Assembly: GCA_032622095.1 (NCBI GenBank)
Contig: CP136066.1
Coordinates: 96,183,319-96,247,318, forward strand
Length of the DNA stretch: 64,000 nucleotides
Reading direction: 5' to 3'
From: Siphonodentalium dalli
Taxonomy: Eukaryota > Mollusca > Scaphopoda > Gadilida > Siphonodentaliidae
A program made the translations under genes and the position numbers. The notes below the pieces were generated by a model, which searched no databases, was not told the DNA's origin, and saw only the letters and a program-made list of their open reading frames with translations. Positions 55,281 to 64,000 of the stretch are shown here, piece by piece. Each line of letters begins with the position of its first letter. Position 1 is the stretch's first letter.

Positions 55281-55846
55281 GAACTGGAAGTGCTCTTTCA
55301 ATACCTGATTTTGTTTACCAGCCTGAAACAACTTCAGCAGCACCTTCCACAGCCAATCCATTGTTTTCTCTCCAAAATGCTCACATTTACTCATCCGCAA
55401 CGGCAAGTGTAGCATCTTTCGTCGGAGTAGCACTATTTCTTTACCTTGTGTGCTCCAATAGACGAACTACTCGAAATTTTCTCGTTTTGGAACTTTTAAC
55501 ATCAACAAAATCACTCTTTATAAATGTGCTTACATTGCCGGCTGCCATGCGTACTTGTGAGTTTCTTGGAGATAAACCGATCCAAGATGTCTCTTTTACA
55601 TTGTTCCCTTGGCCCAAACTTCATACCAACTGGGGGGATTTTCAAATATCATCAGTATTTTCAACGCTATATATTAGTCCCCCGGGATCTATGTTCATCA
55701 ATCCACTTACCGCTTGGCGAATTCATCGACTCATTGGACATAGATTCTACGTCAACATCCACATCAGCAGAGGAGGATATATTTTTAATCTGGAACGGAC
55801 ACCTACGACTCCAACAGCACCAAAAATATACCCAACAGTTCCATGA
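55277..55846 (+). CDS. Small membrane ORF overlapping the env stop
   Basis: 189 codons beginning at GTG, not ATG, in the frame next to env. One hydrophobic span (about residues 42-59, VASFVGVALFLYLVCS) is followed by basic residues; no domain was recognised. The absence of an ATG and the immediate overlap with the env stop suggest it may be the original env C-terminal tail displaced by a frameshift. A separate product by slippage is the alternative. Low confidence as an independent gene. Confidence 0.4.
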   Translation: MRTGSALSIPDFVYQPETTSAAPSTANPLFSLQNAHIYSSATASVASFVGVALFLYLVCSNRRTTRNFLVLELLTSTKSLFINVLTLPAAMRTCEFLGDKPIQDVSFTLFPWPKLHTNWGDFQISSVFSTLYISPPGSMFINPLTAWRIHRLIGHRFYVNIHISRGGYIFNLERTPTTPTAPKIYPTVP

Positions 55847-56238
55847 AGATTTCAACCACAACAACTCCATATTGGATTCAACATTCTTCACCATCCTACT
55901 TGTGGCCTGTTGTTCTTCGCGGGATTCAATATCGACAAGTTTTCAATGACATTTGTTTTGTTTCAATCTTTGTCAAATAATGTATTCCATTTTCAGAACT
56001 TCGCATTAGCAGATTTTATCATGAGTTGCCTGAAATATGTTTATCAGAGAGGCTTGGTTTTCGCTAAGTGCTCGCACTAAGTCTTGCTCATAAATAGCTT
56101 TCAGACATCTTTGATCTTACTTCCACTCACCATCCTCATCAATTGCACCTCCTTGCCCTAAGTAATAACCGTATCTCAGTCCATAATTACAATCAATCTC
56201 AAATACAAATAGTCACAACTTTATTTCTATCTCTTCAG
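55847..56238 (+). other. Spacer ending in a strong splice acceptor
   Basis: No domain-bearing ORF is seen. TTTATTTCTATCTCTTCAG ends at 56239, a strong acceptor 31 bases before the SGNH start codon. Confidence 0.5.
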
Positions 56239-56270
56239 CCTCATTTGGAAACAGAAAAATTTAAATACTG

Positions 56271-56951
56271 ATGTTTGGCTTAAGTCACGTTTGCCGTTTT
56301 GCAACTTATCTTGATAGACAAACATCCAGAGGTACTCGAGTTCACACATCCAACACCGAACAACGATTCATTCCATTCCAGAATGATTTTCGCAAGGCAT
56401 TGGACATTCAAAATGACTGTGTCACCGTTAAATTCTTTGGAATTAGTGGATTGTGTATTCAGAAACTTGACTGACACATGAAACGTCGAATTAATAACTT
56501 CCAGCCTCACATCTTAATCATGATGTGTGGTGGGAATGACTTGTCAGTGGCAATGCCAAATTCCATTTATAAAAACATCACTGACTTCATACACGAAATT
56601 ACTCAAGATACGAACTCACAATTACTGCGTGTTGATGTTCTCGAAGTACTACAGCGTCAGCAAGTTCGCCTACCTGGCCCCGACAAAATAGACTCTGTCG
56701 ATATTGGATTAGTTCGGGCTTACAACGAGAACATTTATAACTTCAATTCTCTTCTATATTCCAATTTACATTCGGAAATTCCTATAGCTCATTATCAACC
56801 ACTGAGAAGACTTTCTACTTTTGTACATGACCCCACTAATACTGTGTTGCATACAGACAAGGTGCACTTGAATGAGGATGGTCAACAACGTCTCAGACGC
56901 AATATTAAAAAGATACTAATTAATTCTTTGCATGCTTTCAGCCTCGCTTAA
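56271..56951 (+). pseudogene. SGNH-hydrolase (GDSL-esterase-like) ORF of the retroelement
   Basis: Two in-frame pieces are separated by one TGA (56472-56474). The first (67 residues) opens MFGLSHVCRF: block I with the nucleophile Ser kept but the usual Asp of GDS replaced by Leu. The second (157 residues) has block III GGND at 18-21 and block V D127-x-x-H130 in TDKVHLNEDG, the acid-base pair. SGNH enzymes cleave ester bonds; related domains occur in ORF1 of some CR1/L2 LINEs. A place downstream of env in a Gypsy-class element is unusual. A strong splice acceptor precedes it. Whether it is part of the element or a separate insertion is not settled. Confidence 0.75.
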
Positions 56952-57040
56952 GCGCCACATGCCATTCATACTAAAACATAAATAGATGGTCCGCATTTAC
57001 TTTAAGACGCCGGAGTCGTCTTCTTGTGGCAACGGGGTGA

Positions 57041-57156
57041 TGTCAGAGTTAATATTTTGCCATACCAAATAACATTTTCATGTCTCGATATTTGGTAATG
57101 TCAGAGTTAATATTTTGCCATACCAAATAACATTTTCATGTCTCGATATTTGGTAC
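57041..57156. repeat. Exact 58-bp tandem duplication
   Basis: TGTCAGAGTTAATATTTTGC begins both units (57041 and 57099). Each unit contains TACCAAATA and its reverse complement TATTTGGTA, able to form a hairpin. Confidence 0.95.
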
Positions 57157-57664
57157 AATTATTTTACTGCAACAGAATATAATTCTCGTCACAATTATTG
57201 AATCTAACCAATGCATGTCACGACATCTGGTTTCCATACAAAACAATGTCGTATAATTCGCATTGTGACATAACGCGCTAATCAGATTGTAATACAAACA
57301 GTCTACATTCAGTTTCTAGCCGTCGGCGAAAAACAAATACTTTATTAAATAGACCAAGCCACAGGCGGTATCAAGATAATCAGTAATTAATAAGCTGACT
57401 ACGGGAACCATTGATAAATTGCGCAACTAATTCGCACCGCGTCACGCTGACAGATCTCAGAATCTCTTATGAAAACATTAATGGCTTTCGCGTATGTAAC
57501 AAGTCATTGTTGCACGCTAATCAAGCGTTGGCATTATTTCGCAGTTAGGCAGTTGGTGACATAACTTGTTAATTACCACACGTAACGGAGTAGCGCGTGT
57601 TAAGACACCGGGTGCCATAGCGGGTGCAAAAGCCACACCCCTTTATTCTCGACCAATCACTGAA

Positions 57665-57753
57665 GAGCAGAAATGAGAATAAGTAACTATGGAATCTCTG
57701 GTACGAGTCATTCGATCTATCAGACATTCCATAGTGTGTTCTTATTTCTGCTC
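57665..57753 (+). ncRNA. 89-nt hairpin, precursor-like
   Basis: GAGCAGAAATGAGAA..CTATGGAAT pairs with ATTCCATAG..TTCTTATTTCTGCTC around a loop near TACGAGTCATTCGATC. The stem is about 30 bp with a central bulge, in the size range of a miRNA precursor. It ends two bases before a GTAAGT donor. I do not recognise the arm sequences as a known miRNA, so an RNA product is unproven. Confidence 0.4.
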
Positions 57754-57755
57754 AG
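57702..57755 (+). repeat. 54-bp direct repeat, copy followed by a splice donor
   Basis: Identical to 59419-59472. This copy ends TTTCTGCTCAG and is followed at once by GTAAGT, a perfect 5' splice site. Confidence 0.95.
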
Positions 57756-58246
57756 GTAAGTTTATATTTACATTTCTTTATTTTATTTACTTGAAACTTT
57801 CAAAGTACCAATGCTGGTTCTCTCGTGTTATGAAAAGAATGGCTAACTTAAGTTGAAATAATCAAATGTTCATTTACCGTATCGAGTACCAATATTACAT
57901 GCATTTACTCTCTATAAATTTATTCTGTATGGAACGCATACATGTATACGTGCATTCCTCTATGAAATAGGTTACTTGTATATGTTTATCACAAAGAGCA
58001 TAGTTATGTCATTTCTTTGGAAATATATTATTTCCATATAAATCACACCTCCTATGATTCACGCGTTCATGTTCTAACTATATATATGTGGTCGCGCATT
58101 TCATATCTGCTAATTCCACGCAAACAGTCCAGTTTGTGTCGTATATGCTATTGACAGAGTTTTACCGCCTATATCCGACACGAAATTATATCTCCATGTG
58201 TCTGGCAGTATCTAGAGTTATAATCATATCCGCCATAGAACTATAT

Positions 58247-58478
58247 ACGTCACTTCCAGTCATCGAGGATGTGAATGTTGCACATGGCCACTTCCGGCAT
58301 ATGTAACATTGACATCCTAAATGATACGTCACTTCGGTTATCGATGATGTTAATGTTGCATATGGCCGCTTCTGGCAATATGTAACATTGACACCCCAAA
58401 GGGTACGTTACTTCCGGTTATAGATGGTGTTAATGTTGCATACGGCCACTTCGGCAATATGTCACATTAGCATCGTAT
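58247..58478. repeat. Three 79-bp tandem repeats upstream of a TATA box
   Basis: Units start at 58247, 58326 and 58405 (ACGTCACTTC, ACGTCACTTC, ACGTTACTTC). Each carries GATGTTAATGTTGCATATGG (or close) and GGCAATATGTAACATTGACA. The spacing is exactly 79 bp and the array ends 14 bp before the TATA box, as enhancer repeats do in retroviral U3 regions. Confidence 0.9.
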
Positions 58479-58491
58479 ATAGTAGTAACGC

Positions 58492-58501
58492 TATATATAA
58501 G
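58492..58501 (+). promoter_or_regulatory. TATA box after the 79-bp repeats
   Basis: TATATATAAG is followed by a GC-richer stretch with an initiator-like TCGGTACTGTC about 25-30 bp downstream. Confidence 0.5.
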
Positions 58502-59418
58502 CGCCCTGATTATCGGCATCGGTACTGTCAAAGACGGCGCCTCCATGGTAAATTTCAATATGAATATTGGCATTGTAAATAGTACAATTAAGCAAGTGAT
58601 GGCGTCGGTCATGTGTACAACCATGAGTGCGATTGTATAGGCATAATTGTCGCACACGAAGATCCTCACTAAGGTTTACAAAGTATGTGTTTTATGAAGA
58701 GCCTTGTTCATAATTACATTACTTTAGTATGCAAATTACATCAATATGCAAATTAGATAAATTATACATTGGAAGCCACGCCCTTGACATTTATTTACAT
58801 AATCATTTTAAACACTTTCATTTACCTTAAAGTGGCGATATAATGTTGGCTTCCACATCATTAATAGTGGTAGTAGTTTATATATGTACATATCTTCGGA
58901 TAATCTATGTTGACTTAAAGAGACCAATACTCTTTTCTAATTGATGGTTTAATTCATTTCTATCACCATCTATCTAAGTGTATATTGTATTCATAATGTT
59001 ATTCTGGTAATTGAGAGTTGAATCTAACTGGTTATAAACGCATGTGTGTACTCAGGCCATCAGTCTGTTGTACCGACTTATTATCTTAACTCCGAATGCT
59101 GACTTATGTCACACCAACACTAATCGTTCATTGTATTTCTAATAAGCAATATTTTCACAGTAAAGTAAATCTATAAATTGTCCATTTACATTCTAATCCG
59201 CATGACCGTCTTGGCATGATGATTAGAATTTCAATGGGGCACGTTATAGCCTTTTGATTAAGCAATTATTAACTTCAAATTTATATAGTTCAAATGCAAA
59301 ACTATAAACCACTCCAGTTAGACTCAGCTATCTCATGGTGTACAAACCTATTTACATTAATGTTCCTTATGTTGCTATGTTGCTATGTTGTTATTATGCT
59401 GTCATAATTATGAACATA

Positions 59419-59472
59419 TACGAGTCATTCGATCTATCAGACATTCCATAGTGTGTTCTTATTTCTGCTCAG
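59419..59472 (+). repeat. 54-bp direct repeat, copy resembling a splice acceptor
   Basis: Identical to 57702-57755, but followed by ATCTCGG instead of GTAAGT. Its end TGTTCTTATTTCTGCTCAG makes a good acceptor. Confidence 0.95.
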
Positions 59473-59607
59473 ATCTCGGACAGAGCTTAATTCCCCAAAC
59501 AAGAAGCTCTACTAAAATTGCATCATCTTTGGAAGTGAGACATGAAATTTGAACAAATATGACGGCCGAACAACGAGACAGACTAATGCGAAGACTTCTT
59601 AATTTTG
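59473..59607 (+). other. Possible short exon with start codon
   Basis: It lies between the acceptor-like end at 59472 and a donor TTT|GTGAGT at 59607. ATG at 59559 opens MTAEQRDRLMRRLLNF up to the donor. It could be the first coding exon of the cysteine-protease-like gene downstream or the start of a second retroelement's Gag. Neither is proven. Confidence 0.3.
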
Positions 59608-59778
59608 TGAGTGACAATCCCAAATTCCAAACTTCAACTGACGACAATTAACTATACCAAAAACTACCGCTCTCGCAAAAAAAACCTGGACAAAAAAAGG
59701 AAAGAGTGAAGGCATCAAAAACCAAGACGATCACAAATAAACGACAGAAAGTTAGCATATAGTATGCAAATATACATA

Positions 59779-60090
59779 GAGGATCTCACATGAGTTTCTA
59801 TTTTATACGGAATTTATCAACCGAGTTCACTAAATTCGATTTGAGCGGAGGTTTACCGAGGCTCAAATAGAATTTAGTGGACGAGGTTGATAAATTACGT
59901 ATAAAATAGAACGAGTTTGAGATACTTTTTATCACATGGTCATATAATCGCTTAAATTTTATCGAAAACAACAATAATTAACAGAGAACTTTGTCCCAAA
60001 GAGCAGCGTGACGTCATTGCATTCGACGATACTACACGTGTCTATTACGCTCGAATATTACATAGGAAAATAGTGCTAATCATGTGATAA
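59779..60090. mobile_element. Hairpin-headed non-autonomous element, copy B
   Basis: It opens GAGGATCT like 1206-1752, has a near-perfect hairpin at 59779-59925, and closes CATGTGATAA, the inverse of TTATCACATG just inside the hairpin. The hairpins of the two members align base by base in their outer and middle parts. Many differences between them are matched by changes on the opposite arm, so the fold is kept. Confidence 0.72.
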
Positions 60091-60431
60091 AATAACATAT
60101 AGACTTCTTGGATTCATATAAAATAAGTGCATTACTTGATTTTAATGATTTAAATAATGCAACATTTTGCTGCAGCCATTTTCATCCATGCACTGAATTC
60201 AAGGAGAACAAACTCTGCCCATCGTTCCGCCGGAGTGTGATTGCTAAATTTACTCAAATTACTGGACCCTTTGATTTTTCTTTCGCGATTTAGATTTACA
60301 AATCAAAATAATTCAAATTCCAAATAAATCTTTTTGTTTTAACAAAATTTTTCTCCATTCAATATTTGTTATACTGATAATAATATTTTATTGTTTTGCC
60401 TTACATTTTAGTGTATATCTTATTCAGAATC

Positions 60432-61481
60432 AGTCAATCACCATGGTCAGAGCTGTGAGGGCAAATTTACACCAGGGCTGCCAACAGTTTTCACCTTTTA
60501 ATGGTGTTCAGTGTACAGCAATTGCTTTGGTAGCATTGTTATTTTTTCATCTGGCCGGATCAACGATCAAAACCAAAATGATCAACTTGTTAACATTGAT
60601 GCATATGATTTGGATGGACTGTTAGAACAGGGAACGATTTTGTATGCGCAGTTAGTTCAAAGTGTACATAGGGACATTCTAATTCAAACACTGGATATCT
60701 TGGACATTATCATTTGCCCGAAAATTTAGACCTGTTTAACAATATTTTCCACATCCGATATGTTCGCGACCAATTATATGGTGTTGTAAATGGGGATATA
60801 GACAGCGTTTTTGGGCAACAATCGTTTCTTGAATCATTGATTTCAGCATCAAGTCTTAGTGAATTTCACATTATAACATTTGGAGACATCACTGTTAGCT
60901 TTTATATTGACAGACCAAGAAATATATTTACAATGTTTGACTCTCATCAACGAGATTTGTTAGGACGAACTTCATCTGGAGGTACAGCAGTTTTGTTGAA
61001 TTTTGAGCCCTTTGATGAACTTATTCTGCACGTGTTTGATAATTATGCAGGGAATTGTTTTGAGATCACTCCTATTATAACACAGACAGTGACAGCTATT
61101 GGAAGAATTGAAAGTGGGCCGTTTATGATTGATTCAGCGGTGAGCACCACAGCCGATAACAATTTAAAAACAAAGGGAAATGTTGGTATAGATGTAACTG
61201 TTGAAGCACGTCAAGAAAGTATAATTGAGCAATGGCAGGTGAAGAGTGCGAATCAGGGTTGTGCTATGCAAGTGCAGACAAATCAATCTGTGTGTGTTGA
61301 AAGCAAATTTCGGGATAGTGTTAAGAATAATACTAGTGGTGTACATGTATGGGCTACCGGTACATGTAGTGATCACCAATATGCTTCAATCTCATTAAAG
61401 AAGTGCTCCAAACGTTTAAGTAGGAAAAACGATGCTTTACAACAGAATGTTAATGTAGTCTTATGCTTCGGTGGACAATGA
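60432..61481 (+). pseudogene. Papain-like cysteine protease (OTU/viral-DUB-like) remnant
   Basis: After an acceptor (TATATCTTATTCAG ending 60431) the sequence reads MVRAVRANLHQGCQQFSPFN and then GVQCTAIALVALL, with a catalytic Cys after GxQ. Two frame changes follow (about 60545 and 60714) before FGDITVSFYIDRPRNIFTMF and DSHQRDLLGR, with the D-x-H pair and GGTAVLLNF. This arrangement is shared by OTU-like and herpesvirus-tegument-type deubiquitinase folds found at the N-termini of large PIF1-helicase/Helitron-associated proteins in marine invertebrates. The residues after it (to 61481) have no clear domain. The assignment is by pattern, without a search. Confidence 0.5.
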
Positions 61482-61981
61482 TTGAAATTTTCTGTCAACA
61501 AATTTGTATGGTGTTATGTATGACACAAATGTGCCATATCTTACATGTAATCCAAATATCCCATATACTGTCGCATCATGTGAAGTGTATGACGATCATG
61601 TGGTTGCTGCCAGAAATCGAGCAGACTTACTCCGTATTAATAAAGATCATTGTTATGGTACATGTAGTACAAATCAATCAAAGGAAAAAAACAACAAAGG
61701 TTAATCCAGTACAGTTTGATATTGACTGTAGTAATCATATATTACCAGTCAAGTGCGTTCCAATTGATCACACTTCCATGTCATTGTGTATTGACCTAGA
61801 CAATTTACATGAATTTCATTCACCTGTTTCATTTAATTACTCTGTATCGACAGTTCCACACCTCCAGTATCTTTTATTATTGAAGTTGACACTTGGGTAG
61901 ATCTATTAAATTTAGATTATGTGTCTGATGTTAATCACAATGTTGAATATGAGTGTGCAATACGAGAGAGTGCTGATTTTG
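61482..61981 (+). other. Decayed continuation of the protease-like gene
   Basis: Short frames at 61504-61704 and 61463-61900 suggest former coding sequence (Cys-containing, no domain recognised). The sequence is cut abruptly by the 296-bp repeat at 61982. Confidence 0.3.
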
Positions 61982-62277
61982 AATTATCAGGTCCGCAGTT
62001 CGATCATGAAACAATATTTCTCACTTGTATGTTAAGACTTTAATTCCTTGGTAATTATTGAGATTGCAGTTTCCTTATATGGCAACTCCTTATTTGGAAG
62101 TTTCTTGCGCATGCGGAGAAATGATAGAATTCCATGAAGACGTCGCCATTTTTTTATTAGTCCAGGCAGAGAAATTTATATTGACTTGTTTCATTTATTT
62201 AATTTATAATGGCGATGTTATTTGATCAATAATAGTCAATTTTGTGTTGATAACACGATGGTACTATCAGTTCTGCA
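61982..62277 (+). repeat. 296-bp direct repeat, right copy
   Basis: It differs from 44693-44988 at three bases only, one of them within the TGCGCATGCGCA palindrome (now GCGCATGCGGAG). It starts abruptly in the middle of the dimer unit it derives from. Confidence 0.95.
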
Positions 62278-64000
62278 TATTTTATAATATATGCAAACTG
62301 TCAGTATAAATGGTGGCTTATAATATATTTTAAAAGTAACTCGTTACGAGCGAAATCTGCATTGCATATATATAGACCGATATATGTATGTGCAGGATTA
62401 ATTGTCGAAATCGCGACCAGATATGATCATGTAAAATGTAACTTAATAGTGTAAGGCCAAAGAAGCAAAGTATGTTATGTTCTATTCTCAAAAATAACTA
62501 GGAAATTTATAATTATTCGAAATCATGTTTAAAGATACGCACACACCAACGAATGCTCAATATAACTTCAATAACATTCCGAGTAACATTTTAGGAAAGT
62601 ATATGTTGACCATATATCTGGTTAGTACTAATGTGTACAAGTAACAATTTTTTTACCTTTCTGAGCATTGCATATTACACTTAATATCTGACCGACATTA
62701 TTAGTATGTAGATCGACATTGTACATATAAAATGCTAATATTGATCGATTGGCTGCAACATGATGCTAAATATATAACATATAATATCAAGATAATGTAT
62801 ACATATTCTCATTTAAAATAGCAACAGAAACTGTTGTAAATGCAGTAAAATATGATTGTGTAGCCTATCAATTAAAATATAACATGCATCATTTGGGGTA
62901 TCAATTGGATTAAAAGTTGATCCATATTTTGGATTCCCATACGTCAAAATATTAATCCTTCAATACTATCGTGTTAAAACACTGTCAATGTTAAATTAGG
63001 CTAATGTGTGTTTAGTATGACTACACAAAATATGCTGCATACACTTATATCAGTACTTATTGAGAAATAACAATTTCTCAATAGAAAAACGATCGTCAAA
63101 ATTGATACGAAATTATACACTGTATAATTATTACGAGATATGCATTACAGGCGTATACAACAGTATTATTTGAATCACAATGTTGACGCATTAAAACAGA
63201 GATCCGCTCTGGAAATTAAGTTAAAACCAAGTCCATGTGTTAAAATACGAGCTGTCAAAATGCGAGCTAAGTCATGCTAAATTTATTTTAATGATATTAA
63301 TAGGAAAAACGCACGCGGGAATAAACCTATTAATAACAACTGGCAAACTCTTGATCAATAGGAATCGTCCAACTACATGTGTGTGTATTGGCCTCTCTTT
63401 AATAATACTTCTCATAATAATGCCATTAAAACACTGTAAATGTGTTGTGACTATACCATGATATGGAAAGTTGAAAAGTTTGCGAAATTGCGAAAGTATA
63501 ATTACTACGAAGGTATGCAGTGCAGTAATATACACTAATATTATTTGAAACACAATATAGGTTAACTAGTATGGGTGGAGAACCCATATGTCACTGCTCA
63601 GATGTCAATAATTTAGATAAAACGCTATGAACCTACGTAATGCAAAATCAATCATATATTAAAAAGGTTTAGAGAAAATGGCACACACGTGCGACAGACT
63701 TCTCTCACCATATGGTTAGAATAAAAATTATAATAAAAATATTTGTTTTGAAAACAATGCATTTGCATGTCTTTTAGACAAGCCAAGACAGTATAACAAA
63801 CTGTGCTGTTTGAATATTTAAAAACAAAACAAAAAAACTTAAAATTCTTGAACGTGTAAAATATTGCATTATTTAAAACAACAGGAGTTAGATGATTGTT
63901 CACAATCGCAGTCCCACGTACTGTGATATAACTTCAGAAGTCTAACTCTAAGCTGGAGCACGTCATGCAGAACAGTCAAAATATGTGTCCGTCGAAAGGC
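62278..64000. other. AT-rich non-coding DNA
   Basis: No exon, ORF with a domain, or clear mobile element was recognised. Segments near 62965-63185 and 63425-63555 are diverged copies of each other (TTAAAACACTGT, TAATTATTACGA, CAGTATTATTTGAA landmarks). Confidence 0.4.

Larger units (their letters stand above)
46741..59513 (+). mobile_element. Gypsy-class retroelement with F-type envelope and SGNH ORF, inactive
   Basis: Order: LTR-like leader to about 47272; a TGGTGGAGAGCCGG primer-site candidate at 47273; Gag; two zinc knuckles; protease, RT and RNase H; integrase with chromodomain; baculovirus-F-type envelope; a small membrane ORF; an SGNH-hydrolase ORF; a purine-rich tract at about 57026-57034; and an LTR-like region. 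The outer borders are not fixed, because the left and right LTR-like regions do not match as an LTR pair should. Gag, the RT/RNase H joint, RNase H/integrase joint, integrase tail and the SGNH ORF each carry a frameshift or stop, so this copy is dead. It lies inside the probable second intron of the NPC2-like gene, same strand. Confidence 0.8.
57036..59513 (+). repeat. LTR-like region downstream of the SGNH ORF
   Basis: It follows a purine-rich GTGGCAACGGGG and begins TGATGTCAGAGTT. It contains a 58-bp tandem pair, a hairpin, three 79-bp repeats, a TATA box and a tail (GAGCTTAATTCCCC..GCTCTACTAAAATTG) like that of the 5' leader at 47202-47275 (GAGCTTATTCCCC..GCTCTACTA). No second copy of it exists in the window, so it is called LTR-like from structure only. 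Confidence 0.5.

Noticed and set aside
44693..62277. The 296-bp direct repeats as LTRs of one 17-kb element
   Set aside because: No TG..CA ends, no matching target duplication at the outer flanks, and the left copy belongs to a local dimer that the right copy cuts into.

Overview
The window is repeat-rich, AT-rich animal DNA, probably from a marine invertebrate. Host coding sequence is split into exons with GT/AG borders and long introns, and most of the rest is transposable elements. The mix (APE/RT LINE with a 2A-like motif, P/THAP transposon, foldback and hairpin elements, Gypsy-class retroelement with a baculovirus-F-type envelope) fits molluscs, brachiopods, annelids or other non-insect invertebrates. 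I cannot name the species.

Region by region. 1-158 is a minisatellite that flips orientation. 805-3656 is a compact LTR-type element (593-bp repeat, candidate CAGT target duplication) whose only ORF carries two chromo-like modules; its 5' repeat is split by a 547-bp hairpin-headed element. 5610-6490 is a satellite-like array of about 170-bp units. 7720-14707 and 17637-24599 are near-identical 7-kb direct copies. Each holds an APE/RT LINE on the minus strand and a DNA transposon with zinc-finger ORFs on both strands. A foldback element with 500-bp arms (14708-17636) fills the junction exactly. Only the second copy keeps the whole DNA transposon (22547-25115, perfect 50-bp terminal inverted repeats).

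25.1-39.8 kb is mostly non-coding with tandem repeats (111-bp array near 27.7-28.2 kb), a decayed domesticated/transposase-like fragment (28.4-28.7 kb), a decayed P-element-like THAP transposase (30.1-33.2 kb), a MITE packed with a self-complementary GCGCTTAAGCGC motif (33.2-34.2 kb) and a TTAA-flanked MITE (35.2-35.5 kb).

The one recognisable host gene is NPC2-like (ML-domain sterol carrier): exon 1 with signal peptide at 39976-40048 and exon 2 at 43727-43834, plus strand. No later exon is visible, so the rest of the window is probably its second intron, filled by retroelements.

46.8-59.5 kb holds the most unusual object: a Gypsy-class element in the order Gag, zinc knuckles, protease-RT-RNaseH, integrase with chromodomain, F-type envelope glycoprotein, a small membrane ORF, and an SGNH-hydrolase ORF, followed by an LTR-like region with three 79-bp repeats before a TATA box. 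Several frameshifts and stops show this copy is dead, though pol, env and the esterase ORF remain long. Consensus CAG|GTAAGT donors and good acceptors before env and before the esterase suggest spliced subgenomic RNAs. 59.8-61.5 kb holds a second hairpin-headed element and a broken papain-like cysteine protease. A 296-bp direct repeat (44693-44988 and 61982-62277) brackets the whole retroelement block.
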